Below are positions 8,933 to 21,212 of a stretch of DNA of 64,000 nucleotides, one piece after another (position 1 is the stretch's first letter; each line of letters begins with the position of its first letter). The DNA is from Archangium gephyra (GTDB taxonomy: Bacteria; Myxococcota; Myxococcia; Myxococcales; Myxococcaceae): contig NZ_CP011509.1 of assembly GCF_001027285.1 (NCBI RefSeq), forward strand, positions 4,286,501-4,350,500, in the 5' to 3' direction. Position numbers and translations under genes: made by a program. Below the pieces are notes generated by a model, which did no database searches, was not told the DNA's origin, and saw only the letters and a program-made list of their open reading frames with translations.

Positions 8933-10672
8933 GTGCTGCTGGGCTTGCGCATTTCGAATGTGGCGGTGATTGAGGAGGTGGAGGTGACGTTCGGGGCCGG
9001 CCTGACCGTGCTCACGGGCGAAACCGGAGCGGGCAAGTCCATCCTGGTGGACGCCCTCGGGCTGCTGCTGGGCGGGCGGGCGGATGCGGACGCCATCCGC
9101 GCGGGCTGCGACGAGGCCTCGGTGGAGGGCGTCTTCGAGCGCACCCCGGTGCTGGCCACCCGGATGGAAGAGCTGGGGGTGCCGGACCTCGGGGACGAGG
9201 TGCTGGTGCGCCGCGTGGTGGGCCGCAACGGCCGCGCCAAGGCCTACATCAATGGTTCGCTGGTGACGGTGGGCGTGCTGGCGCGCTTCATGCGCGGCAC
9301 GGTGGACATCGCCGGTCAGCACGAGCACGTGAGCCTCTTCGACGCCGGGCTGCACCGGGTGCTGCTGGACCGCTACGGGCGGTTGGAGGAGCAGCTCGCC
9401 GCCTATGGCCGTGACTACGCGGCCGTGGCGGAGGTGGTGTCGCGGATGGAGGCGCTGGGCGGGGACGAGTCCCGGCTGCGCGAGCGCGCCGAGTTCCTGC
9501 GCTTCCAATTGGATGAGATCTCCCGCCTGGAGCCGGAGTCGGGTGAGGACGTGCGGCTGGATGCCGAGCGGCGCCGGCTGGCGGGCTCGGAGAAGCTCAA
9601 GCGGCAGGGCGCCGAGGCGGAGCAGCTGCTCTCCGGTGAGGAGTCGAGCGCGATGGAGACGGTGGGCCGCGCGCTGGGGCTGGTGACGGAGGCGGCGAAG
9701 TGCGACGCCACGCTGGCGCCGGTGGCGGAGTCGCTCGGCTCGGCTCTCGCGGAGCTGGAGGAGGCGCAGCGCCGGCTTGGCCGGTACGTGGAGGGTCTGG
9801 AGTCCGACCCGGCCCGGCTGGGCGAGGTGGAGGATCGCCTGGACGCGCTCAAGCGGCTGTGCCGCAAGCACGCCACCACGCTGGACGGCGTGCTGCAGAA
9901 GCGGGACGCGCTGGAGACGGAGCTGTCCACCCTGGACAACCGGCAGGAGGTGCTGGAGCAGCTCGCCCGGGAGCGCAAGGCCGCGGAGGAGCGGGCGCGC
10001 CGCAGTGGCGAGGCCCTGTCCCGGGCGCGCACCGCGTGCGCCGCCTCCTTTGGGACCCAGGTGCGGGAAGGCCTGGGGATGCTCGCGCTGGGCAAGGCCG
10101 CCTTCGAGGTGCGGGTGACGCCCGGCACCCAGCTCAAGGCCGAGGGCCTGGACGAGGTGGAGTTCTTCTTCAGCGCCAACCCGGGTGAGCCTCCCCGGCA
10201 GCTGGCCAAGGTGGCTTCGGGTGGTGAGGCCTCGCGCCTGCTCCTGGCCCTCAAGCGTGCACTGGCGGACAGTGACGGCTGCGGCTGCTACATCCTGGAC
10301 GAGGCGGACTCCGGGGTGAGTGGCGCCATCGCGGACGTGGTGGGCCGGATGATTCGGGACGTCAGCGGGCACCGTCAGGTGCTGAGCATCACCCACCTGC
10401 CGCAGGTGGCGGCCTACGCGGACGCCCACCTGCTCATCCGCAAGGGGCTCAAGGGCGAGCGGACCGTCTCGGAGGTGGTGCCTCTGGAGGCGGGGGCCGA
10501 GCGCACCCAGGAGCTGGCGCGGATGATGTCCGGTGTCGAGGTGACGCGGGAGGCCCTGGGAGCAGCCGAGGCCCTGGTTCGCTCGGCCCACCGGGCGTCC
10601 GGACCCCCCCGGGCCCGGCGGGAGCCGACCCCGGATGGCGGCTCGCGGACCAGGCTGCGCCGCAGTGCGTAG
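8933..10672 (+). CDS. recN: DNA repair protein RecN
   Basis: RecN is a cytoplasmic SMC-like ATPase that acts in recombinational repair of double-strand breaks. The 579-residue protein has Walker A GETGAGKS at residues 29-36, the ABC signature region KVASGGEASRLLLALK, Walker B YILDEADSGVSG, and a central charged coiled-coil of about 250 residues. I chose the GTG at 8933 because a strong Shine-Dalgarno AAGGAGG (8921-8927) lies five bases upstream, whereas the ATG at 8915 has none and would place this SD inside the coding sequence. The C-terminus carries a short Arg/Pro-rich tail. A LexA-like box precedes the gene. Confidence 0.95.
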   Translation: MLLGLRISNVAVIEEVEVTFGAGLTVLTGETGAGKSILVDALGLLLGGRADADAIRAGCDEASVEGVFERTPVLATRMEELGVPDLGDEVLVRRVVGRNGRAKAYINGSLVTVGVLARFMRGTVDIAGQHEHVSLFDAGLHRVLLDRYGRLEEQLAAYGRDYAAVAEVVSRMEALGGDESRLRERAEFLRFQLDEISRLEPESGEDVRLDAERRRLAGSEKLKRQGAEAEQLLSGEESSAMETVGRALGLVTEAAKCDATLAPVAESLGSALAELEEAQRRLGRYVEGLESDPARLGEVEDRLDALKRLCRKHATTLDGVLQKRDALETELSTLDNRQEVLEQLARERKAAEERARRSGEALSRARTACAASFGTQVREGLGMLALGKAAFEVRVTPGTQLKAEGLDEVEFFFSANPGEPPRQLAKVASGGEASRLLLALKRALADSDGCGCYILDEADSGVSGAIADVVGRMIRDVSGHRQVLSITHLPQVAAYADAHLLIRKGLKGERTVSEVVPLEAGAERTQELARMMSGVEVTREALGAAEALVRSAHRASGPPRARREPTPDGGSRTRLRRSA

Positions 10673-10729
10673 CCGGGTACGTGCAACGCCTCCTTGCTCC
10701 GATAAGGTCCCTCACATAGCATCCAGCCC

Positions 10730-11527
10730 GTGTCCAGAACCGCAGGGCAGACCGCGGCTCCCCGCATGAAGGTCGTCTCGGCCGGCCTCACGGATGTGGG
10801 GCGTAAGCGCAACCATAATGAAGACAGCTTCCTGATCGACGACGAGCTCCAGCTCTATGTCGTCGCGGATGGCATGGGCGGCCATGCTGGGGGCGGTACC
10901 GCCTCCCGCATCGCCGTCGAGACCATCGACAAGGAGCTCAGACGGGCCCGTGAAGGCCGGGACAACCCGTTCGTCACCACCTCCAACCTGCAGGACGCGC
11001 TCCTGCCGGATGCCTTGCGTACGGCGGTGGAGAGGGCCTGTCTGGCCATCTTCACCACCGCGCAGGAGGATCCGCGACTGTCGGGCATGGGGACGACGGT
11101 CATCTCGCTCGTCGTGCGCGACAATCAGGCGTTCTTCGCGCACGTGGGCGACAGCCGCGCCTACCTCGTCCGGGGCCCCCTCATCCAGCAGATCTCCGAG
11201 GACCACTCGCTGGTCAACGAGCAGATCAAGGCCGGGATGATCACCCCCGAGGAGGCCAAGCACTCCCGCTACAAGAACATCATCACGCGCTCGGTGGGCT
11301 TCGAGGAAGAAGTCCAGGTGGACGTGATGGGTGTGGTGGCGGAGCCAGGAGACGTCTTCCTGCTGTGCTCGGACGGTCTCGCCAACATGGTCGAGGACCG
11401 GGAACTGCACGAAGCGGTGCAGGCCTCGGCCAGCCTCGCCGACGTTCCCAAGCGGCTCATCGACCTGGCGAACGAGCGTGGCGGCGACGACAACATCACC
11501 GTCATCGTCGTTCAGGTTTCAGCCTGA
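10730..11527 (+). CDS. PP2C-family serine/threonine protein phosphatase (Stp1/PrpC-like)
   Basis: The protein carries the full set of PPM/PP2C motifs in order: RNHNEDSF, VADGMGGHAGGGTAS, MGTTVISLVV, FAHVGDSRAYLVR, CSDGLANMV and ERGGDDNITVIVV. These include the Asp residues that bind the two metal ions. It lacks a signal peptide or membrane segment and so is cytoplasmic. Bacterial members reverse Hanks-type Ser/Thr kinase phosphorylation, and myxobacteria have large sets of such kinases. The start is uncertain between GTG 10730 and ATG 10766; the domain begins after the ATG, so either is compatible. A short hairpin follows the stop. Confidence 0.92.
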   Translation: MSRTAGQTAAPRMKVVSAGLTDVGRKRNHNEDSFLIDDELQLYVVADGMGGHAGGGTASRIAVETIDKELRRAREGRDNPFVTTSNLQDALLPDALRTAVERACLAIFTTAQEDPRLSGMGTTVISLVVRDNQAFFAHVGDSRAYLVRGPLIQQISEDHSLVNEQIKAGMITPEEAKHSRYKNIITRSVGFEEEVQVDVMGVVAEPGDVFLLCSDGLANMVEDRELHEAVQASASLADVPKRLIDLANERGGDDNITVIVVQVSA

Positions 11528-11533
11528 ACTCCG

Positions 11534-11552
11534 GGCGCTCCGAGTGAGCGCC
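11534..11552 (+). terminator. hairpin after the PP2C gene
   Basis: GGCGCTC and GAGCGCC pair across a five-base loop just after the stop codon. The following sequence (TGGAATTGTT) is only weakly T-rich, so termination is a tentative reading. Confidence 0.35.
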
Positions 11553-11605
11553 TGGAATTGTTCCACGCGACTGGACGTGGGACGTCGGGTGTCGTGTGTC
11601 CGTAC

Positions 11606-11635
11606 TTGACACCCTGAGAAGTCGGGTGGTAGCTG
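11606..11635 (+). promoter_or_regulatory. possible sigma-70-type promoter upstream of the M23 peptidase gene
   Basis: A perfect -35 hexamer TTGACA (11606-11611) is followed after 18 bp by TAGCTG. The -10 is poor. It lies about 150 bp before the TTG start of the peptidase gene in a 257-bp intergenic region with no other gene. Confidence 0.3.
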
Positions 11636-11784
11636 CCCAAACGATTCCTGTGTCCTGAGAGGCACGATGGATGACGGATGGGTGGGTGTCGGGGCGTGGG
11701 GGAGATGAAGCGCACTCGGGCATGACCTAGATTCGGGCCCCGGGTTCGCACGCCGAAGCGCTGAGGCGCACAAGGGAGCTGGCA

Positions 11785-12702
11785 TTGGCGAAAAAGTCCT
11801 ACACCCTGATCGTGGTCCCGGACCACGAATCACCGGTCAAACGCTACCGCGTGCAGAAGTCGCTGTTCCTCCAGGTGGGGGGCGGCCTTCTGCTGCTGGC
11901 GGGGTTGGCCCTGGGGGCCACCCTTCACTACTTCCAGGTGGCTCGGGACGCGGCGGAGAACCGGATTCTCCGTGAGGAGAACCTGACGCTGCGCGGGCAG
12001 TTGAAGTCGGTGAGGGAGCGCATCGAGCACATCGGCTCCACGCTGGACCGGGTGGAGCGGTTCGACCAGAAGCTGCGGGCCATCACGCTGCTGTCGGATC
12101 CGCAGCGCAACCTGGCCATGGGCCCGGTGGAGCAGGAGCCGGGGGTGGGTTCTCCGGCGGCGGAGACGCAGTTCACCGAGCTGGCGAGCATGGAGTCGCC
12201 CAAGGCGCTGTCGGGGAAGTTGGATCGGCTGAGCGCCGAGGCCACCCGGCAGGAGCAGAGCCTCCACGAGCTGCAGGCCTACTTCCAGGACCAGAAGTCG
12301 CTGCTGGCCTCCACGCCGTCGCTGTGGCCGACGCGCGGCTGGGTGACGAGTGACTTCGGTTCGCGGTTGGATCCGTACACGGCGGACCGGGTGATGCACG
12401 CGGGCATGGACATCGCGGCGCCGCACGGCAAGGACGTCTTCGCGCCGTCGGACGGCACGGTGGTGTTCGCGGGCCTGGAGGGCGGTTACGGCAACGTGAT
12501 CGTCATCGACCACGGCTACGGCATCAAGACGCGCTACGGCCACCTGGCGAAGATCCTGGTGAAGGCGGGTGACCGGGTGAAGCGGGGCGGGCTGATCGCG
12601 GCGGTGGGCAACACGGGCCGCTCGACGGGTCCGCACCTGCACTACGAAGTGCGCGTCAACGGCATCCCGCAGAACCCGCGCAAGTTCATCCTCGAGGAGT
12701 AG
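11785..12702 (+). CDS. membrane-anchored M23 (LytM) family peptidase
   Basis: The 305-residue protein has an N-terminal transmembrane segment (about residues 27-47), a coiled-coil region (about 55-165), and a C-terminal LytM/M23 domain with HAGMDIAAP (the HxxxD zinc ligands) and HLHYEV (the HxH motif). The catalytic residues appear intact, so it is a likely peptidoglycan endopeptidase or a cell-wall factor acting in the periplasm. The start is TTG 11785, supported by the upstream SD AGGGAG (11773-11778) and by the conserved KKSYTLIVVPDHESPVKRYRV opening. It is convergent with the degenerate GGDEF gene across palindromic element copy B. Confidence 0.92.
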   Translation: MAKKSYTLIVVPDHESPVKRYRVQKSLFLQVGGGLLLLAGLALGATLHYFQVARDAAENRILREENLTLRGQLKSVRERIEHIGSTLDRVERFDQKLRAITLLSDPQRNLAMGPVEQEPGVGSPAAETQFTELASMESPKALSGKLDRLSAEATRQEQSLHELQAYFQDQKSLLASTPSLWPTRGWVTSDFGSRLDPYTADRVMHAGMDIAAPHGKDVFAPSDGTVVFAGLEGGYGNVIVIDHGYGIKTRYGHLAKILVKAGDRVKRGGLIAAVGNTGRSTGPHLHYEVRVNGIPQNPRKFILEE

Positions 12703-12726
12703 CTTCGGGTTGAATCCCGCGTGAGC

Positions 12727-12761
12727 CCCCTCTCCCCCTGGGAGAGGGTAGGGGTGAGGGT
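12727..12761. repeat. GC-rich palindromic intergenic element, copy B
   Basis: CCCTCTCCC and GGGAGAGGG arms are followed by TAGGGGTGAGGGT, the inverse orientation of copy A. It sits between the convergent M23 peptidase and GGDEF-like genes and may terminate transcription from both. Confidence 0.8.
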
Positions 12762-12788
12762 CCTCGGATCCTCGCCCCTTTCGCGTTT

Positions 12789-13478
12789 TCAGGGCTCGGA
12801 GCGGCCAGGCACGAAACCCCCGAGCTGGAGCCGCCGCCGCTGCAGACCCCCCGCGTTGCCCATGCGCTCCAGGGTATAGGCGCGCTCGAGCTCCCCCCAC
12901 ACGAGAGGCCCCAGCACCTGCCAGTGGGTGGGCTGCTCGATGGTGAGCTCCAGCAGGGCGAGCGTGAAGTCGGGAGCCTCGGCGCCCGCGGGGAGCGCGG
13001 CGCGAGCGTCCGCGGCGAGCCGGGAGCGGGTGGGCTCGCGCAGTTCCTCCGTCACCGTGAGTCCGGAGGTGGGCACCAGCAGCACGGCGAAGTTGTCCCC
13101 CTGCAGCCGCACGACTTTCGCCCCGGGGAACTGGGCGTGCAGGGACTCCACCACGGCCCGCAGCATCGCGTCGCCGGCGGGGAAGCCGTGGCGCGCGTTG
13201 ACGTGGATCATCCCCTTCACGTCGGCGATGAGCGCGCCCAGCGTCCAGCCCGCGTGGTGCGCGTGGGTGGAGAGGTCGAACTCCTCCTTGAGGAGCGTCC
13301 CCTGGGTGAGGGCGAGCGGGTTGAGCGCGCCCGTCGCGTCCGGCACGCCACGGCGGGCGTGCTCCTCGTCGAGCAGGCGTTGGAGCGCGACCTTCACGGG
13401 CTCGGGCGAGCGCTGCACGAGCCGGGGGTAGAGGGTCACCAGCGCGGTGGCCATGGCTTCGTCGATGGCGTAGGGCAT
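12789..13478 (-). CDS. degenerate GGDEF-domain protein
   Basis: The 229-residue protein has an N-terminal helical segment and then a domain resembling a diguanylate cyclase fold. NPLALTQGTLLKEEF corresponds to the usual DPLTGLPNR start, VNARHGFPAGDAMLRAV to the GHxxGDxxL segment, and LQGDNFAVLLV to the strand that normally carries GGDEF. The signature is therefore QGDNF, and catalysis of c-di-GMP synthesis is unlikely. It may be a binding or scaffold protein. There is no membrane segment or receiver domain. The gene is separate from, but adjacent to, the RlmM-like gene on the same strand. The family assignment is by pattern only. Confidence 0.65.
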   Translation of the reverse strand: MPYAIDEAMATALVTLYPRLVQRSPEPVKVALQRLLDEEHARRGVPDATGALNPLALTQGTLLKEEFDLSTHAHHAGWTLGALIADVKGMIHVNARHGFPAGDAMLRAVVESLHAQFPGAKVVRLQGDNFAVLLVPTSGLTVTEELREPTRSRLAADARAALPAGAEAPDFTLALLELTIEQPTHWQVLGPLVWGELERAYTLERMGNAGGLQRRRLQLGGFVPGRSEP

Positions 13479-13505
13479 GGCCGCTCTTTAACCGCGAGGG
13501 GAGGG

Positions 13506-14669
13506 CTAGGTCACCTTGTGCGCGGTGACGGTGACCTCGTCGCGGTCGTGGTAGAGCTGGCGCATCGTCAGGCCCTGCCAGCCGCCCTCCTGCGTGAGGA
13601 TGTGACGCACCCGCACGAGGATGGGGTTCTTGTCCTTCATGGGCAGCTTGATGTTGGCCACCAGGTGCGAGGCCCAGCCGCGCCGGCCCCACTTGGCCAG
13701 GAGCTGCGCCACCTCGATGGGCCGCCAGGCCATGTCGCAGAAGAGCCAGTCGGCGGGCTCCTCGGGGGCGTAGGCGAAGGCGCTCTCCTGGATGTGCTCC
13801 ACGCGGGGCTGCCGGGCCAGCTCCGGCATCAGCTTGGCCGGGTCCACGGCAATCACCCGCGCCCCCCGGGCCACCAGCCGCTGCGTCCACCCGCCCGGCG
13901 CCGCGCCGAGGTCCACGCACACCTCACCCCGGCCCGGCTCGAAGGGGAGGTTGACGAGCGCCTCCTCCAGCTTCATGGCCGCGCGGGAGGGGGAGTCGGC
14001 CGAGCGTCGCATGCGCTGACGTCCACCGGGAGAGAGCGACAAGGCCTCGCGCGCGGGCACCGAGCCCACCAGCACCACCCCGGGCGCCACGCACAGCTCG
14101 ACGAGCGTCGCCCCGGCCTCGCGGGCCCGCCACGTCTCCTCCAGCAGCCGCTCCGGGGGCAGCCGCGCGCGCACCGCCTCCAGCAGGGCATCCGCCTCGT
14201 CGGCCATCCGGTTGCCGGCCGGGCTGTCCGGAGTGAAGGCCTGGAGCACGAGCGCGCTCGTGGGCACGGCCTCGAGCACCCGGGCGGAGATCGACTCGGC
14301 GAGCTGCTCGGGGGTTTGATCGGCCGGCAGGGAGGCCTGCACGCGGATGCCGGTGCGGGCGAAGACGGGGGGCTCGGACGGGCGCTTCTCGCTCTCCACG
14401 AGCACCTCGCCGAGCATCCGGGGGGAAGCTCCCGCCCACGCCAGCTCCTCGAACAGGTGGGGCTCGAACCCGGCGCGGCACGTCCACAGCCACCGCCCGG
14501 GTTGAGAAGGGAGGGTAACCGCCGGTATGGGCGGTGACTTCACCCGGGGTGGAACCGTGGGAAGTGGCACGGGCGCCGGCTTCGCCCCTCGAGCGGGGGG
14601 CGGACCCTTTTGAGAGCGGGGAGCAGGGCGCCTTGCGGGACGATGGGTCTCTTTTCGACGGGAGGGCAT
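13506..14669 (-). CDS. RlmM-like 23S rRNA 2'-O-ribose methyltransferase (SAM-dependent)
   Basis: The 387-residue protein starts with a Pro/Arg/Lys-rich, probably disordered segment of about 60 residues. A THUMP-like N-terminal half follows (RWLWTCRAGFEPHLFEELA), then an FtsJ/RrmJ-type Rossmann methyltransferase. The SAM site is DLGAAPGGWTQRL, with VIAVDPAKL downstream; SRAAMKL, FCDMAWRP and VANIKLPMK provide the expected K-D-K catalytic residues. This order matches RlmM, which methylates C2498 of 23S rRNA; the target here is inferred. ATG 14669 is used because upstream in-frame residues run into the secA promoter region. Confidence 0.85.
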   Translation of the reverse strand: MPSRRKETHRPARRPAPRSQKGPPPARGAKPAPVPLPTVPPRVKSPPIPAVTLPSQPGRWLWTCRAGFEPHLFEELAWAGASPRMLGEVLVESEKRPSEPPVFARTGIRVQASLPADQTPEQLAESISARVLEAVPTSALVLQAFTPDSPAGNRMADEADALLEAVRARLPPERLLEETWRAREAGATLVELCVAPGVVLVGSVPAREALSLSPGGRQRMRRSADSPSRAAMKLEEALVNLPFEPGRGEVCVDLGAAPGGWTQRLVARGARVIAVDPAKLMPELARQPRVEHIQESAFAYAPEEPADWLFCDMAWRPIEVAQLLAKWGRRGWASHLVANIKLPMKDKNPILVRVRHILTQEGGWQGLTMRQLYHDRDEVTVTAHKVT

Positions 14670-14842
14670 TGCGTGGCCTCGGTTCCGCTTTACTCTGTCC
14701 TGCCGCTCGCGCGGCGGCCAATCAGGTGGAATGACGCGGGAGAAACGCATGGTTTCCTTCCTGCATCCCACCTACAATCCAGGGATTTCCCTTCACTCGC
14801 CGCGTCCCTTCGAGGATTCTCCGGCGAGAGAGTCAGAATCGC

Positions 14843-17689
<2,847 letters not shown>

Positions 17690-17704
17690 GCCCCCCTCCG
17701 GCGG

Positions 17705-17734
17705 GCCGGGCCCCAGCTCCCCTGGGTGCCCGGC
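17705..17734 (+). terminator. hairpin after secA
   Basis: GCCGGGC-CCCAG pairs with CTGGG-T-GCCCGGC around a five-base loop, with one bulged T. It starts 16 bp after the secA stop. No T-run follows, so it could be a Rho-assisted or 3'-protective structure. Confidence 0.45.
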
Positions 17735-17769
17735 TCCCGTCCACCAGTTCCCACCCCGCGTCGCGAAGC

Positions 17770-17798
17770 TTGCACCGGCGGCATGGGTTTTGTTAGAG
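17770..17798 (+). promoter_or_regulatory. probable rpsB promoter
   Basis: TTGCAC (17770-17775) is followed after 17 bp by TTAGAG (17793-17798). The predicted transcription start would be near 17805, exactly at the base of the leader hairpin. Hexamer quality is moderate. Confidence 0.35.
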
Positions 17799-17804
17799 AA
17801 GCCC

Positions 17805-17909
17805 GCCCGCCGCCAGCCCAGGCTGGTGGTGGGCTCGTTGTTTCAGTCAACCCACTACGCACACGTTCTTGCCGGCCCTCGGTGCTCCTGTTCGGGAGCA
17901 AACGGCCGG
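17805..17909 (+). promoter_or_regulatory. structured rpsB leader (two stem-loops)
   Basis: The first hairpin is a 14-bp stem (17805-17818 with 17821-17834, including two G-T pairs), followed by a T-rich stretch. The second is a nested structure: CCGGCC (17872) with GGCCGG (17904) enclosing GCTCC/GGAGC (17884-17899). It lies between the probable promoter and the rpsB SD (GGAGGAAG). Ribosomal protein S2 autoregulates through its leader in several bacteria, so a similar role is inferred. Confidence 0.5.
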
Positions 17910-17940
17910 ACTCTTTACGGAACGTGGAGGAAGAACCGAG

Positions 17941-18912
<972 letters not shown>

Positions 18913-18947
18913 TGCCGCCGCGCTCCCCCGAGGAGCGCCTGGAGTCC

Positions 18948-18986
18948 AGCCGGGCGGCGTTTGATCGCTGCCCGGCTTTTCCTTTT
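18948..18986 (+). terminator. intrinsic terminator/attenuator between rpsB and tsf
   Basis: A 12-bp stem, AGCCGGGCGGCG with CGCTGCCCGGCT (one G-T pair), encloses the loop TTTGAT and is followed by TTTTCCTTTT. This is the best intrinsic terminator of the region and lies 36 bp after the rpsB stop and 65 bp before the tsf start. Confidence 0.8.
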
Positions 18987-19050
18987 CAACCCCAGCAGTA
19001 CCTTCAAACTCAATTCCCCCCAGTCACGGGGTGGGTCCCTGGAGACGAAC

Positions 19051-19704
19051 ATGGCCGAGGTCAGCGCCACGATGGTGAAGGAGCTCCGCGAGAAGACCGG
19101 CGCGGGCATGATGGATTGCAAGAAGGCCCTCGCCGAGACCGGTGGCGACTTCGCCAAGGCCGAGGAGTGGCTGCGCAAGAAGGGCATCTCCCGCGCCGAG
19201 GGCAAGGCCAGCCGCGTGGCCGCCGAGGGCGTGATCGGCACCTACATCCACGGTGGCCGCATCGGCGTCATCGTGGAGGTCAACTGCGAGACGGACTTCG
19301 TGGCCCGCAACACGGACTTCCAGGACCTGGTCAAGGACGTGGCCATGCAGATCGCCGCGGCCAACCCCAAGTACGTGCGCCGCGAGGAGGTCCCCACCGA
19401 GCAGCTGGAGAAGGAGAAGGAGATCCAGCGCGCGCTGCTCAAGCAGCAGAACAAGCCCGAGGCCATGTGGGACAAGATCCTCGTGGGCAAGGTGGAGAAG
19501 TACTACGAGGGCGTGTGCCTCGTGGACCAGCTCTGGGTGAAGGACGACAAGAAGAAGGTCGGCGAGATGATCACCGAGCGCTCGGCGAAGATCGGCGAGA
19601 AGGTCTCCGTGCGCCGCTTCGTGCGCTACGAGGTCGGTGAGGGCATCGAGAAGAAGAAGGAAGACCTGGCCGCCGAGGTGGCCAAGACGCTGGGCCAGGC
19701 CTAG
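19051..19704 (+). CDS. tsf: translation elongation factor Ts
   Basis: EF-Ts is the nucleotide exchange factor for EF-Tu. The 217-residue protein begins with the conserved VKELREKTGAGMMDCKKAL and has EVNCETDFVARN in the core; KPEAMWDKILVGKVEKYYE and the following segment form the C-terminal domain. It is a short form compared with the 283-residue E. coli protein. The ATG at 19051 is preceded by GGAGA, and longer upstream extensions are rejected because they run into the rpsB terminator. The order rpsB-tsf-pyrH-frr is the widely conserved bacterial arrangement. Confidence 0.97.
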   Translation: MAEVSATMVKELREKTGAGMMDCKKALAETGGDFAKAEEWLRKKGISRAEGKASRVAAEGVIGTYIHGGRIGVIVEVNCETDFVARNTDFQDLVKDVAMQIAAANPKYVRREEVPTEQLEKEKEIQRALLKQQNKPEAMWDKILVGKVEKYYEGVCLVDQLWVKDDKKKVGEMITERSAKIGEKVSVRRFVRYEVGEGIEKKKEDLAAEVAKTLGQA

Positions 19705-19726
19705 CCGTCCGCCACTCACGGGCTCG

Positions 19727-19767
19727 AGGGCCGCGCGTTCCGGTATTCCCCGGGGCGTCGCGGCCCT
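19727..19767 (+). terminator. hairpin between tsf and pyrH
   Basis: AGGGCCGCG (19727-19735) pairs with CGCGGCCCT (19759-19767) around a 23-base loop. Only TT follows, so efficiency as an intrinsic terminator is doubtful. Confidence 0.4.
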
Positions 19768-19867
19768 TGCCGTTCGAGGGGCCGGGCGCCAGGGGAGGGG
19801 CCACTGGCGGACGGCCGAGGCACTCGGGCGTTGATCGCCGCCGGGGCGAGGGATAGAAGCGGGACCA

Positions 19868-20620
19868 ATGTCCGCTCCAGCCACGCCCCGTCGTTACAAG
19901 CGCATCCTCCTCAAGCTGTCGGGCGAAGCCCTGATGGGGGAGGGGAAGTACGGAATCCATCCTCCCACGCTGTCGCGCATCGCCTCGGAGTTGAAGGAAG
20001 TGGCGGAGGCGGGCGTGGAAATGGCCGTGGTCATCGGCGGAGGCAACATCTTCCGCGGCGTGGCCGGCTCCACCGAGGGCATGGATCGCGCGAGCGCCGA
20101 CTACATGGGCATGCTCGCCACCTGCATCAACTCCATGGCCATGCAGGACGCGCTGGAGAAGCAGGGCTGCCACACCCGGGTGCTCTCGGCCATCAAGATG
20201 GAGCAGATCGCCGAGCCCTACATCCGCCGGCGCGCGGTGCGTCACCTGGAGAAGGGCCGCATCGTCATCTTCGCGGCGGGCACCGGCAACCCGTACTTCA
20301 CCACGGACACCGCCGCCAGCCTGCGCGCCATGGAGATCAACGCCGAGGTCATCCTCAAGGCGACCAAGGTGGATGGCATCTACAACGCGGATCCGAAGAA
20401 GGATCCCGCGGCGCGGCGCTACCGGACGCTGACGTACATGGACGTCCTCAAGCAGAACCTGAACGTGATGGACTCCACGGCCATCTCGCTCTGCATGGAC
20501 AACAAGCTGCCGATCATCGTGTTCGATCTGACCCAGCGCGGTAACATCCACAAGGCCATCCTGGGCGATGCGGGCGAGATCGGAACCGTGGTGGGCGTGG
20601 GCGAGACGGCCTGGGCCTGA
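19868..20620 (+). CDS. pyrH: UMP kinase
   Basis: The enzyme phosphorylates UMP to UDP in pyrimidine nucleotide synthesis. The 250-residue amino-acid-kinase-fold protein has [11 protein letters not shown] at the N-terminus, [46 protein letters not shown] and [19 protein letters not shown], all diagnostic of bacterial PyrH. ATG 19868 leaves a short seven-residue extension before the conserved core. It lies between tsf and frr in the classical order. Confidence 0.97.
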   Translation: MSAPATPRRYKRILLKLSGEALMGEGKYGIHPPTLSRIASELKEVAEAGVEMAVVIGGGNIFRGVAGSTEGMDRASADYMGMLATCINSMAMQDALEKQGCHTRVLSAIKMEQIAEPYIRRRAVRHLEKGRIVIFAAGTGNPYFTTDTAASLRAMEINAEVILKATKVDGIYNADPKKDPAARRYRTLTYMDVLKQNLNVMDSTAISLCMDNKLPIIVFDLTQRGNIHKAILGDAGEIGTVVGVGETAWA

Positions 20621-20656
20621 GAGAAGCACGGACGCGCTTCATAAGGAGACCTGCAC

Positions 20657-21211
20657 ATGGCAGACGTCGTGACCGAACTGAAGGGCCGTATCGACAAGAC
20701 GCTCGAGGATCTCCGCCGCGACCTGACGAAGGTGCGCACGGGCCGGGCCAGTCCCAACCTGCTGGATGGCATCCGGGTGGACTACTACGGCACGCCCACC
20801 CCGCTGAGCGGCGTGGCCAACATCACCTCGCCCGAGCCCCGGCTCATCATCATCAAGCCGTGGGAGAAGAGCGTCCTCAAGGACATCGAGAAGGCCATCC
20901 GCGAGGCCAACCTCGGCATCAACCCGATGAACGACGGTGAGGTCATCCGCCTGCCCTTCCCGCCCCTCACCGAGGAGCGGCGCAAGGAGATCGCCAAGCA
21001 GGTGAAGACCAAGGGCGAGGAGCACAAGGTCGCCATCCGCAACATCCGCCGCGACGCCAACGAGGTCCTCAAGGCGCAGCTCAAGGACAAGAAGATCACC
21101 GAGGACGACTCCAAGCGCCTGACGGACAAGGTGCAGAAGGAGACGGACGACGGCGTGAAGAAGGTCGACGAGATCATCTCCAAGAAGGAGAAGGAAGTGA
21201 TGGAGGTCTGA
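20657..21211 (+). CDS. frr: ribosome recycling factor
   Basis: RRF dissociates post-termination ribosomes together with EF-G. The 184-residue protein has the usual length and shows VRTGRASPNLLDGIRVDYYGTP, the NPMNDGEVIRLPFPPLTEERR core and the long charged helices. ATG 20657 has the SD AAGGAG 8 bases upstream. The stop is two bases before the start of the next gene, so that gene is probably co-transcribed. Confidence 0.98.
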   Translation: MADVVTELKGRIDKTLEDLRRDLTKVRTGRASPNLLDGIRVDYYGTPTPLSGVANITSPEPRLIIIKPWEKSVLKDIEKAIREANLGINPMNDGEVIRLPFPPLTEERRKEIAKQVKTKGEEHKVAIRNIRRDANEVLKAQLKDKKITEDDSKRLTDKVQKETDDGVKKVDEIISKKEKEVMEV

Positions 21212-21212
21212 G

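Noticed and set aside
12789-13478. Active diguanylate cyclase
   Set aside because: The GGDEF signature is replaced by QGDNF, so catalysis is not supported.
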